64,000 nt of DNA from Streptomyces novaecaesareae (lineage in GTDB: Bacteria > Actinomycetota > Actinomycetes > Streptomycetales > Streptomycetaceae). The notes beneath the pieces were generated by a model. That model was not told where the DNA came from, ran no database searches, and was given only the letters and a program-made list of their open reading frames with translations. Position 1 is the stretch's first letter, and every line of letters starts with the position of its first letter. The DNA is taken from positions 21,036 to 85,035 of the forward strand of contig NZ_JNWQ01000023.1 of the NCBI RefSeq assembly GCF_000716875.1, in the 5' to 3' direction. Positions 44,484 to 52,352 of this stretch are shown piece after piece. The position numbers were made by a program, and so were the translations under genes.

Positions 44484-45460
44484 CTTCCCTTCGCGAAGAT
44501 TGCCGCCGCCTTCGCTGCGAGGCGGCGCTTGTCCGGCTTCGCCTGCCGGGCGAGCACGTCGTACCCGGCGTCCTCGATGGCCGCCAGGGCCGCGTAGCCG
44601 CCTGCGGTGAATCCCGCCAGGAGCAGTCGAAGCCTTCCCCGAACCGTACCTACCAATGGTGCGCCGCGATCGAGCAGGGTGCGGGCCCGGTCCGCTTCGA
44701 AGGCGATCAGCTCGCGCACCGCGCCGTCGGCGGAGGGGGCGGCGAGGTCGGTCTCGGTCACGCCGAAGCGCCGCAGGTCCTCGGCAGGGAGGTAGATCCG
44801 GCCGCGGTCCAGGTCCTCGGCGACGTCCTGCAGGTGTTCGACCACCTGGAGGGCGGTGCAGATGGCGTCGGAGAGCGCGATCCGCTCGGGTGTGGAGACG
44901 CCCGCGATGGCCAGTACGAGGCGGCCGACCGGGTCGGCGGAGAGCGTGCAGTAGCCGGCCAGGTCCTCGTAGGTGGCGTAGCGGGCGGTGGTCTGGTCCA
45001 CCCGGTTGGCCTCGATCAGACGGCGGAACGGTTCGGGGGTCAGGCCGTGCCGGTCGACCAGCGGGACCAGGGCGCGCATCAGGGGGTGGCGGGGGCGGTC
45101 GGCGCCGGAGGGGTGCAGTGCGGTCTCGAACACCCGGTCGAGGTCGTGCTCCAGCCCGTCGAGCAGGGCGAGCCGGAAGGCGACCTCCTCCGGAGCCGGC
45201 GAGCCGGACTGGGCCGAAGGGGTGGCCGGGGGCGTCCGCTCGACGCCGAGCAGGCGGGCGGTGTCGGCCGGGTCGGCCAGGTCGCCGTCGCCGGCGTCGT
45301 CGACGAGGCGGGCGAAGCCGTAGACCGCCATCAGGTCGTCGCGCCAGGCCGCGGGCAGGAAGAACGGGGCGACCGGGAAGTTCTCCGCACCCGCCTTCGC
45401 CAGGGTCTGACCTGCGGAACGGTTCACCGGCGTATCACTGGGCTGGGCCGAAGCCGACAC
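44480..45460 (-). CDS. hpnC: Hydroxysqualene synthase HpnC
   Basis: This enzyme (326 residues from the GTG at 45460) converts presqualene diphosphate to hydroxysqualene. Motifs are YGFARLVDDAGDGD and DVAEDLDRGRIYLPAEDL; the AGAENFPVAPFFLP stretch at the N-terminus is characteristic of HpnC. The second GTG is preferred because GGGGGAG lies 8 nt before it; the GTG three codons earlier abuts that ribosome site. It is the first gene of the operon, with a palindrome 46-63 bp upstream. Confidence 0.92.
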   Translation of the reverse strand: MSASAQPSDTPVNRSAGQTLAKAGAENFPVAPFFLPAAWRDDLMAVYGFARLVDDAGDGDLADPADTARLLGVERTPPATPSAQSGSPAPEEVAFRLALLDGLEHDLDRVFETALHPSGADRPRHPLMRALVPLVDRHGLTPEPFRRLIEANRVDQTTARYATYEDLAGYCTLSADPVGRLVLAIAGVSTPERIALSDAICTALQVVEHLQDVAEDLDRGRIYLPAEDLRRFGVTETDLAAPSADGAVRELIAFEADRARTLLDRGAPLVGTVRGRLRLLLAGFTAGGYAALAAIEDAGYDVLARQAKPDKRRLAAKAAAIFAKGR

Positions 45461-45505
45461 TGCTGTCACTCCCCCGTTCTACACCGCTGGGTACGACCGG
45501 TCCGA

Positions 45506-45523
45506 CTCGGACACGCGTCCGAG
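45506..45523. promoter_or_regulatory. Palindrome in the hopanoid operon promoter
   Basis: CTCGGAC-ACGC-GTCCGAG, a perfect 7-bp inverted repeat with a 4-bp centre, 46-63 bp before the hpnC start. It is a candidate operator for control of the operon; no cognate regulator gene is adjacent. Confidence 0.45.
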
Positions 45524-45668
45524 CGCGGGCGTCACGTCCGGCACACCGCCCTCGCGCCTGACAGCCTGACACCGCGGGGCGCGCCGGAGAAGACCGCCCC
45601 GCCCGCCGGGACGGGGTGCTCACCCCCGCGGCGGCGGGCCACCCGGGGTACCGCTTCGGGCAAGCCGA

Positions 45669-45699
45669 AGGCCGGTCCCGGGGGTTCCGGGACCGGCCT
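45669..45699 (-). terminator. Terminator of the nucleotidyltransferase-TagGH operon
   Basis: Perfect 13-bp stem (45669-45681 with 45687-45699) with a 5-nt loop, beginning 15 bp after the ATPase stop codon on the minus strand. Confidence 0.8.
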
Positions 45700-45713
45700 C
45701 GTGGGCGGTGGTG

Positions 45714-46523
45714 CTACGGGCGCTCGCCGCGCTCGTAGCGGCCGACGACCTCGTCGGTCGGGCCGTCCATGACCAGCTCGCCGGCCTCGATCCAGATGGT
45801 CCGCTCGCAGACCTCGCGGATCGAGTTGTTGTCGTGGCTGACCAGGAAGACCGTACCGGCGGAGCCGCGCAGCTCGTCGATGCGGCGCTTGCTGCGCTGC
45901 TGGAAGGCCTGGTCACCGGTGGCCAGGGCCTCGTCGATCAGCAGCACGTCGTGGGTCTTCGCGGCGGCGATCGAGAAGCGCAGGCGGGCGCCCATGCCGG
46001 AGGAGTAGGTGCGCATCGGCAGGGAGATGAAGTCGCCCTTGTCGTTGATGCCGGAGAAGTCGACGATCTCCTGGTAGCGCGCCCGCACGTCGGCCGGGGA
46101 CATCCCCATCGCCAGGCAGCCCAGGACGACGTTGCGCTCGCCGCTGAGCTCGTTCATCAGGGCCGCGTTGACGCCCAGCAGCGAGGGCTGGCCGTTGGTG
46201 TAGATGCCGCCCTTCTCGGTCGGCAGCAGGCCCGCGATGGCGGCCAGCATGGTCGACTTGCCGGAGCCGTTGGAGCCGATCAGGCCGATCGCCTCACCCT
46301 TGTACGCGGTGAAGCTGATGCCCTTGACCGCGTGCACCTCGCGCACGCCGGCGCCGCGCTTGCGGCTGAGGATGCGGCTCAGCGCCGAGGTGGCGCTGCC
46401 CTTGCCGGAGCCGGCGCCGTGCACCCGGTAGACGATGTGCACGTCGTCGACGACGACGGTGGGTTCGCGGGCCACGTCCGTGTCCCGGAGGGTGTCGCGC
46501 TTGCTCAGGTCGGTGTCAGCCAC
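45714..46523 (-). CDS. TagH/Wzt-type ABC exporter ATPase
   Basis: This 269-residue ATPase drives ABC-2-type polysaccharide export. Walker A is GSNGSGKST, signature YSSGMGARLR (the S-S-G-M form typical of TagH/Wzt), Walker B VLLIDEALATGD and switch His VSHDNNS. An N-terminal extension includes a Ser/Gly-rich loop (HGAGSGKGSATSAL) before KGISFTAYKGE. It lacks the long C-terminal substrate-recognition domain of many Wzt proteins. The start overlaps the permease gene by 8 bp. Export substrate: probably the product of the upstream genes, such as a teichoic-acid-like polymer or glycolipid. Confidence 0.9.
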   Translation of the reverse strand: MADTDLSKRDTLRDTDVAREPTVVVDDVHIVYRVHGAGSGKGSATSALSRILSRKRGAGVREVHAVKGISFTAYKGEAIGLIGSNGSGKSTMLAAIAGLLPTEKGGIYTNGQPSLLGVNAALMNELSGERNVVLGCLAMGMSPADVRARYQEIVDFSGINDKGDFISLPMRTYSSGMGARLRFSIAAAKTHDVLLIDEALATGDQAFQQRSKRRIDELRGSAGTVFLVSHDNNSIREVCERTIWIEAGELVMDGPTDEVVGRYERGERP

Positions 46524-47457
46524 GGCCGTACTCCTCCTCGGCCTTCCAGAAGAAGACGTATCCGATGACGAACATCCCGACCGCCCAGGCGATGCCGTAC
46601 ACCCACTGGTGCGGCGGCAGGCTCTGGTACACGGGCTGGTGCTTGTTGTAGATGACCGGCGCGAAGGCGTGCCGCAGCAGGTCCATGTAGACCGAGGCCG
46701 GGTTCAGGTTCGTCAGCACCTGGATGTAGTGCGGCCACTTGTGGACCCGGTCCTGGATGCTGAACATCACACCGGACAGGAACATCCAGGCCCGCATCAC
46801 GAACGGGATCAGCTGGGAGATGTCACTGGTCTTGGCGCCGATCCGGGCCATGATCAGGGAGATGCCGGTGTTGAACATCGTCTGCAGGATCAGCGCCGGG
46901 ATGATCAGCAGCCAGGTCTTGCCCGGGGTGATGCCGCTGGCCAGGACGGTGACGACCAGCACGACCATCGAGATCAGCAGCTGCTGGAGCTGGATCACGG
47001 TGAAGGCGATCGGCAGGCTGGCACGGGGGAAGTGCAGCGCCCGGATCAGGCCGAGGTTGTCGGAGATCGCCCGGGTACCGGACTGCACCGCGTTCTGGGT
47101 GAACTGGAAGACGAAGACGCCGATGCAGAGCCAGGCGATGTAGGTGTCCGGCGGGAAGCCCTGCTTGCTCTCCAGGATGACGCCGAAGACCAGGTAGAAC
47201 ACGGCGCAGTTGAGCAGCGGGGTCACGACCTGCCAGAGCTGGCCGAGCTTGGCGTCGGTGTACTGGGCCACCAGACGGGCGGTGGCGAAGGCCCAGATGA
47301 AGTGGCGCCGGGCCCAGAGCTGCTTGGTGTACGCGAACAGGCCCGGCCGGGCACCGCTCACCGACAGACCGTACTTGTCCGCAAGCTGCTTGGGGGTCAG
47401 GCCCGCGTCCACCCCCCTGGGGGTCGAGAGGCTGACGGGTTCACTCACTGTCGACAC
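46516..47457 (-). CDS. TagG-type ABC-2 exporter permease
   Basis: This 313-residue ABC-2 membrane subunit is the partner of the TagH-like ATPase. Its N-terminal cytoplasmic amphipathic helix region (GLFAYTKQLWARRHFIWAFATARL) resembles the gate helix of teichoic-acid and O-antigen exporters. Six spans follow, with the conserved NLGLIRALHFPRASLPIA loop. In family members it flips a lipid-linked glycan outward. The GTG start has AAGGA 6 nt upstream, and a 141-bp gap separates it from the glycosyltransferase gene, so the export genes may also have their own promoter. Confidence 0.9.
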   Translation of the reverse strand: MSTVSEPVSLSTPRGVDAGLTPKQLADKYGLSVSGARPGLFAYTKQLWARRHFIWAFATARLVAQYTDAKLGQLWQVVTPLLNCAVFYLVFGVILESKQGFPPDTYIAWLCIGVFVFQFTQNAVQSGTRAISDNLGLIRALHFPRASLPIAFTVIQLQQLLISMVVLVVTVLASGITPGKTWLLIIPALILQTMFNTGISLIMARIGAKTSDISQLIPFVMRAWMFLSGVMFSIQDRVHKWPHYIQVLTNLNPASVYMDLLRHAFAPVIYNKHQPVYQSLPPHQWVYGIAWAVGMFVIGYVFFWKAEEEYGRG

Positions 47458-47598
47458 ATTCGTCCTTCACGCGGGATCGGTCGGGGCGATCGGCCGACGG
47501 GAAGTCCGCCGGCCGTGCGCCGATGGGGATCCACTGGGATCTCGGGGAAGCCGGCCGGTGTGTGGTCACCGGCCGAGGCGATCGATCATTCGATCAGA

Positions 47599-48498
47599 TC
47601 AGATGATCGGTGGTCGGCCCAGCCTGGTCAGTCGCCAAACGGTACGCCATCGCATGGGCCGCCGCGGACCGCAGGGTTCGCGCCAGCCCGCCCGGAATCC
47701 GCCCCACCAGGCCTTCAGCGCCTCGGGGGAGGGGCGTCGGGCCAGGGTCAGCAGGAACCAGGTTCCCAGATAGAGAGGCACCAACGGGGCCGGAAGGTTC
47801 CGCCTCGCGAGCCAGACCCGGTTTCGGGCCACGTTGTGGAAGTAGGTGGCGTGCCGGGCGGGCGAGGTCGTGGGGTGGTGCAGCACCACGTCCGCGCGGT
47901 AGTCGATGGCCCAGCCGGCGTCCAGCGCGCGCCACGCGAGGTCGGTCTCCTCGTGGGCGTAGAAGAACTCGGCGGGCAGCTGGCCGGCCTGCTCGAACAC
48001 CGTGCAGCGCACGGCACTCGCACCGCCCAGGAAGGTGGTCACCCGGGAGGAGCGCAGCGGGTCGCTGGCACGCAGCCGGGGGACGTGCCGGCGCTGGGTT
48101 TCGCCGGTGTCCGGGTCGGCGATCCGGAAGGAGACGATGCCCAGCTCCCGGTCGGCGGTGAAGGCCTCCCGCAGCAGCCGGGCCGAGTCGGTGCGCGGCA
48201 GGCTCCCGTCGTCGTCCAGGAAGAGGACGGCGTCGACGTCCTTCCCGTCCCGGCCGAACAGCTCTATGCCGACGTTGCGCCCGCCCGGGATGCCGAGGTT
48301 CTCCGGCAGCTCCACGCTGCGCACGCCCTCGGGCAGCGGGGGCAGCGCCGCCCCCTGGCCGACCACGGCCAGCTCGACCGCCGGGCCCTCCTGGGCGCGG
48401 ACGGACTCGATCAGGGCGTTGAGCTCGGCGGGCCGGTTGCCCATGGTGATGATCACGGCGCCGAGGCGGAAGCTCTCCGCGTTCGTCCCGGCAGTCAT
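47599..48498 (-). CDS. Family 2 glycosyltransferase
   Basis: This 299-residue GT-A fold, metal-dependent glycosyltransferase starts at an ATG that overlaps the CDP-alcohol enzyme stop by 4 bp. GAVIITMGNRPAELNALIESV is the nucleotide-sugar-binding first strand. LDDDGSLP supplies the metal-binding D-x-D. The YAHEETDLAWRALDAGW segment holds the family's ED-type catalytic base. The C-terminal region (RNRVWLARRNLPAPLVPLYLGTWFLLTL) has an amphipathic or membrane-touching helix, so it probably works at the membrane on a lipid-linked acceptor. Rhamnosyl- or other sugar specificity cannot be read. Confidence 0.88.
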   Translation of the reverse strand: MTAGTNAESFRLGAVIITMGNRPAELNALIESVRAQEGPAVELAVVGQGAALPPLPEGVRSVELPENLGIPGGRNVGIELFGRDGKDVDAVLFLDDDGSLPRTDSARLLREAFTADRELGIVSFRIADPDTGETQRRHVPRLRASDPLRSSRVTTFLGGASAVRCTVFEQAGQLPAEFFYAHEETDLAWRALDAGWAIDYRADVVLHHPTTSPARHATYFHNVARNRVWLARRNLPAPLVPLYLGTWFLLTLARRPSPEALKAWWGGFRAGWREPCGPRRPMRWRTVWRLTRLGRPPII

Positions 48499-49346
48499 CG
48501 CAGCCTGCTGGAGAGGACGATGCTCAGCAGGTGCAGCACGGTCTGCAGCATGGCGATCGCCGCCAGGACGACCACCGCGAGCCGGGTGAAGAAGAGACCG
48601 CCGTGCACGGCGTCGGCGATCCCGGCGGCGAGGATGAACAGCGAGGCCTCGACCGCGCCGACCAGGCGGTGGAACTTCAGCAGGGAGGCCGCCCGGCGGG
48701 CCTTGGCGACGGCGGTCGAGCGCGGCACCGAGGCGCTGTCCTCGACGGCCGTCAGGCCGCTGCGGGCCCGGGCCACGTCCACCAGGTCCGTCTCGGACTT
48801 GATCAGGATCGCGCCGAGCGCGGCCAGCGTGCCGAGGAAGGCCCACTCCCAGTGCGAGCCGCCGCCCTCGCGGTGCAGCAGGTCGGCGGCGCGCAGGCCG
48901 AGGCCGGTCAGCAGGGCCGCCTCGGACATGTAGTGGCCGACCCGGTCCAGGTACACGCCGGTGAGCGAGGTCTGCCGGCGCCAGCGGGCCACCTCGCCGT
49001 CCACGCAGTCCAGCAGCAGGTAGACCTGGATCAGCAGGGCGCCCAGCACCGCGCCCGCGATGCCCGGCACGACCAGCGCGGCACCGGCCAGGATGCCGGT
49101 GAACATCATCAGGTACGTCAGGCCGTTGGGCGTGATCGCCGTCATGGTGGACAGCACACGGGTGATCCGCAGCGAGATCTTCCGCATGTACAGGCGCCCG
49201 GCCCAGTGCTCGGCGCTGCGGCGCTGGAGCATGCCCTCCGGGTGGATCACCGCGCGCAGTTCCTCGATCGAGGGCCGGCGGGTCAGGTCCACCGGGGGAC
49301 GGTCGGCGCCCGTGGTGGAGGGGTCAGCTGTTGACGGCTTGGACAT
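48495..49346 (-). CDS. CDP-alcohol phosphatidyltransferase family protein with altered last motif residue
   Basis: This 283-residue integral membrane enzyme of the CDP-alcohol phosphotransferase family transfers a phospho-alcohol from a CDP donor. The motif D-x2-D-G-x2-A-R-x8-G-x3-D-x3-D is present from D113: D113, D116, G117, A120-R121, G130, D134. The last position, usually the catalytic Asp, is His138. About six spans surround it, and a cytoplasmic N-terminus (IEELRAVIHPEG) precedes. It overlaps the dehydrogenase gene by 23 bp and the glycosyltransferase gene by 4 bp. The donor may be made by the neighbouring cytidylyltransferase-like protein. Confidence 0.88.
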   Translation of the reverse strand: MSKPSTADPSTTGADRPPVDLTRRPSIEELRAVIHPEGMLQRRSAEHWAGRLYMRKISLRITRVLSTMTAITPNGLTYLMMFTGILAGAALVVPGIAGAVLGALLIQVYLLLDCVDGEVARWRRQTSLTGVYLDRVGHYMSEAALLTGLGLRAADLLHREGGGSHWEWAFLGTLAALGAILIKSETDLVDVARARSGLTAVEDSASVPRSTAVAKARRAASLLKFHRLVGAVEASLFILAAGIADAVHGGLFFTRLAVVVLAAIAMLQTVLHLLSIVLSSRLR

Positions 49347-50385
49347 AGTCGGCGTACGCGTCCCTGATTGCGGAAGGGGAGAGGTCGAGGTGTTCGAGGA
49401 TGGTGAAGCGCCCCGGCCGGGTGTTCGGAGCGTAGTGCACCGCTTCGGTGAACTCCGCTTCGGTGAAGCCGATCTGAGCCGCGGTCACCGGCAGCCCGTG
49501 GCTCGCCAGGCGCTCCACGATCAGACCGGTCAGCTCGCGTTCGCCCCGCAGGAAGCTGGCGAACGCGGCACCGAGGCCGACCTGTTCGCCGTGCTGGGCG
49601 GACCGCTTCGGATACAGCACGTCCAGGGCATGGCAGATCTCGTGACAGGCGCCCGACGAAGGCCGGGAGCTGCCCGCGATGTTCATCGCGATGCCGGACA
49701 GTACCAGGGCCTCCGCGAGGGCCGTCAGGAGGTCCTGATCCTGAGTGTTTCCTGGGTGCCGCAGCAGGTTCTCCCCCGCCGAGCGGGCCATCGCGATGGC
49801 CAGCCCGTCCACCGGCTCGCCGGTGACCGCGTGCGACAACTCCCAGTCCGCGCAGGCCGAGATGTTGGAGACGACGTCGCCGATGCCGGCTGCCACGAAG
49901 CGCGCCGGGGCCTGCCGGATCACGTCCAGGTCGACGATGATGCCGATCGGGCTGGGCACCCCGTAGGAGCCCCGGCCGGCGTCGTTGTCGAGGGTCGAGA
50001 CCGGCGAGCAGATGCCGTCGTGGGCCAGGTTGGTGGCGACCGCGACCAGCGGCAGGCCGACCCGGGCGGCGGCGTACTTGGCGGCGTCGATGATCTTGCC
50101 GCCGCCGAGGCCGACGATCGCGTCGTAGTGCCCGCCGCGCATCGACTCGGCCAGGCGCACCGCGCTGTCCAGGCTGCCGTCGTCCACGTTGTACCAGTCG
50201 GCGCCGGGCAGGGCGGGCTCCAGGCGCCGGCGCATGGCCGCACCGGAGCCGTTGCTGATCGCCACCGCGATCCGGCCCGAGGCCGACAGCCGCTGGTCCG
50301 CGAGGATCCCGCCGAGCGCGTCCAGCGCGCCCGAGCGGATCTCCACGAACAGCGGCGACGGGACCAGTCGGGTCAGTACCGGCAC
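49324..50385 (-). CDS. sn-Glycerol-1-phosphate dehydrogenase family protein (EgsA/AraM-like)
   Basis: This 353-residue metal- and NAD(P)-dependent enzyme belongs to the iron-alcohol-dehydrogenase superfamily, glycerol-1-phosphate branch. Cofactor motif GGGKIID (94-100), ATNLAHDGICSP (117-128), a GIGD (167-170) Asp, His248/His252 in GACHEICHALD and His265 in QHGEQVG are candidate metal ligands and typical of EgsA/AraM proteins. Family members reduce dihydroxyacetone phosphate to sn-glycerol-1-phosphate, the archaeal-type enantiomer. Related enzymes act on other sugar phosphates, so substrate is inferred. It overlaps its neighbours on both sides, so it is firmly in the operon. Confidence 0.85.
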   Translation of the reverse strand: MPVLTRLVPSPLFVEIRSGALDALGGILADQRLSASGRIAVAISNGSGAAMRRRLEPALPGADWYNVDDGSLDSAVRLAESMRGGHYDAIVGLGGGKIIDAAKYAAARVGLPLVAVATNLAHDGICSPVSTLDNDAGRGSYGVPSPIGIIVDLDVIRQAPARFVAAGIGDVVSNISACADWELSHAVTGEPVDGLAIAMARSAGENLLRHPGNTQDQDLLTALAEALVLSGIAMNIAGSSRPSSGACHEICHALDVLYPKRSAQHGEQVGLGAAFASFLRGERELTGLIVERLASHGLPVTAAQIGFTEAEFTEAVHYAPNTRPGRFTILEHLDLSPSAIRDAYADYVQAVNS

Positions 50386-51128
50386 GCGATCTCCCGCGCC
50401 TTCGCCAGGTCGTCGTGGTTGTCGACCTCGACCCAGGAGACCTCACCGATCGGCTGCACGTCGATCCGCAGGCCGCGGTCGACCATCTCCTGGTAGCCGT
50501 CCTCGTAGTACAGCTGGGGGTCGCGCTCGTAGGTGGCGCGCAGCGCGTCGGTCAGGTCCGCGGCGGCGGCGGGGTTGATCACGGTGACGCCGATGTACTC
50601 GCCGCTCGCCTCGGACGGGTCCATCAGCTTGGTGATGCGGCGCATGCCGGCGGCCGGGTCGACGACGACCTTCATCTCCTCGTCGGCGAGCTTCTTCACC
50701 GTGTCGAGGGCGAGCAGGATGCCCGGGGCCCGGCCGCTCTCGGCGAGGCGCTGGTTGCCCTCCAGCATGGTGCGCTGGACGGAGGCGGGGTGGACGGTAT
50801 CGCCGTTGGCCAGCAGCAGGCCCTCGCCGAACAGCTCGCGGGCGCACCAGAGCGAGTAGGCGTTGTTCCACTCCTCGGCCTTGTCGTTCTCGACGAGGTG
50901 GAGCTTGACGCCGTACGTGGACTCCAGGGCGTCCTTGCGGTCGTACACCGCCTCCTTGCGGTAGCCGACGACGATCGCGGCCTCGCGCAGGCCGACCTCG
51001 GCGAAGTTGCGGAGGGTGAGGTCCAGGACGGTCCGCTCCCCGTCGACCGGCACCAGCGCCTTGGGCAGGGTGTCGGTGTACGGGCGCAGCCGGCGGCCGG
51101 CGCCGGCTGCCAGAACGAGGCCGATCAT
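50373..51128 (-). CDS. Sugar/choline-phosphate nucleotidyltransferase
   Basis: This 251-residue nucleotidyltransferase is first in the operon. The signature G-x-G-x-R-x-x-P-x-T-x-x-x-P-K reads LAAGAGRRLRPYTDTLPKAL (residues 6-25), and LLLANGDTVHP supplies a metal-binding Asp. The fold resembles CTP:phosphocholine and sugar-1-phosphate nucleotidyltransferases, so it would make an NDP- or CDP-activated alcohol or sugar. The WNNAYSLWCAREL segment is close to the LicC-like cytidylyltransferase branch. The next two genes act on glycerol-1-phosphate-like and CDP-alcohol substrates, making CTP the likely nucleotide (inference). ATG at 51128. Confidence 0.87.
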   Translation of the reverse strand: MIGLVLAAGAGRRLRPYTDTLPKALVPVDGERTVLDLTLRNFAEVGLREAAIVVGYRKEAVYDRKDALESTYGVKLHLVENDKAEEWNNAYSLWCARELFGEGLLLANGDTVHPASVQRTMLEGNQRLAESGRAPGILLALDTVKKLADEEMKVVVDPAAGMRRITKLMDPSEASGEYIGVTVINPAAAADLTDALRATYERDPQLYYEDGYQEMVDRGLRIDVQPIGEVSWVEVDNHDDLAKAREIACRY

Positions 51129-51636
51129 GCGGGGTCTCCTGATCCGTCGTGCTGTGCGGGTGAACCGTGCCGAGGGCGGCGCCGCTGCTCCGCCGGACCG
51201 GTCTGCGACCGGGCCGGGCAGCGGCGCGCCGGTACCTGCAGGTCCGGGCACCGTGTCGTATGTGATGGTAGGCGACTCGGACGATCAGCCGGAACGCGCC
51301 CGGAGACGGGAAGGTGACGGCGGAGCGACTCCCCGGGGCCGTACCCGGCCGCACCCGGCCGCACCGGGCCGCTCGAACGGCCCCCGAACGTCCGTCGAAC
51401 GATTCTGCGACAGTGATGACTCTTACGGGGGCGTCCCGGACCCATCTCTGCACGGTTTTCGACTCCTCCGGGCCATGATCCGCCCGCTTGTGCGTGGGAC
51501 CCCTGACGAGTGCCACCCATACGGCAGACTGGAACCCGACGCCGGCGCCGGTGCCCCCGCTGCGTCCGCCGCGCTCCGCCCGGAGCGCCGGACACACCCG
51601 ATGCTCCCGTTGCTCCCGCTCCCGGAAAGAGGCCCC
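51129..51636. promoter_or_regulatory. Divergent promoter region, nucleotidyltransferase operon / idi
   Basis: 508 bp with no convincing gene. It must hold the promoters of the leftward operon and of idi. A perfect 10-bp palindrome ACCTGCAGGT lies at 51234-51243, about 110 bp before the nucleotidyltransferase start, next to a less GC-rich stretch (51253-51275) that could be a promoter. An open frame running through the region into idi is Arg/Pro/Ala-rich and lacks features. Confidence 0.45.
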
Positions 51637-52284
51637 ATGCCCCCCAGTCTGCCGACCGACAAGACGCACTTCGCCGCCGAGATCGACACCGGTCTCGACG
51701 TGGAGACCGACGTGACGGTCGACCCACGGACCGCCTCGGCTCCCGGTACCGAGATCCTGCTGGAGCTGGTCGACGACGAGGGCGTGACGATCGGCACCGC
51801 CGAGAAGCACTGGGCCCACCAGCAGCCGGGCCGGCTGCACCGCGCCTTCTCGGTGTTCCTCTTCGACCGCCAGGGCCGGCTGCTGCTCCAGCGCCGGGCC
51901 CTCGGCAAGTACCACTCCCCCGGCGTCTGGTCGAACACCTGCTGCGGCCACCCCTACCCGGACGAACCGCCCTTCGTCGCCGCCGCCCGGCGCACCGCCG
52001 AGGAGCTGGGCGTCGCCCCGGCGCTGCTCTGCGAGGCCGGCACCGTCCGCTACGACCTGCCGGACGAGGCCTCCGGGCTGATCGAGCGGGAGTGGAACCA
52101 CCTCTTCGTGGGACTGGTGACCGCGCCGGTCGAGCCGAACCCGGACGAGGTGGACGACTTCGCCTTCGTGACCGCGGAGGAGCTGCGGGAACTGCGGGCC
52201 GAGCGGCCCTTCTCGGTCTGGTTCGAGACCGTCTTCGAGGCGGCGCTGCCGGGGATCCGGGAGATCGCCGGGCGGGACTGGTAG
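51637..52284 (+). CDS. idi: Isopentenyl-diphosphate delta-isomerase, type I
   Basis: This 215-residue enzyme interconverts isopentenyl and dimethylallyl diphosphate. The catalytic Cys is in SNTCCGHPYPDE and the catalytic Glu in EREWNHLFVG. The Nudix-related part is AARRTAEELGV, and metal-binding His occur in AEKHWAHQQ and GRLHRAFSVF. The ATG at 51637 has AGAGG 4 nt upstream; an ATG 12 codons earlier is possible but weaker. Placement next to the hopanoid region fits isoprenoid supply, although it is transcribed in the opposite direction from a separate promoter. Confidence 0.94.
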   Translation: MPPSLPTDKTHFAAEIDTGLDVETDVTVDPRTASAPGTEILLELVDDEGVTIGTAEKHWAHQQPGRLHRAFSVFLFDRQGRLLLQRRALGKYHSPGVWSNTCCGHPYPDEPPFVAAARRTAEELGVAPALLCEAGTVRYDLPDEASGLIEREWNHLFVGLVTAPVEPNPDEVDDFAFVTAEELRELRAERPFSVWFETVFEAALPGIREIAGRDW

Positions 52285-52352
52285 TCGGTCCCGTCCTCGG
52301 TCCTGCGGTGGGCCGGTCCCGTGGAACGGACGGGTCGGCACGAGCGGGCCGG

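Noticed and set aside
51007..51636. Large N-terminal extension of idi
   Set aside because: The added 210 residues are Arg/Pro/Ala-rich, overlap the divergent nucleotidyltransferase gene, and type I isomerases are about 180-220 residues long.
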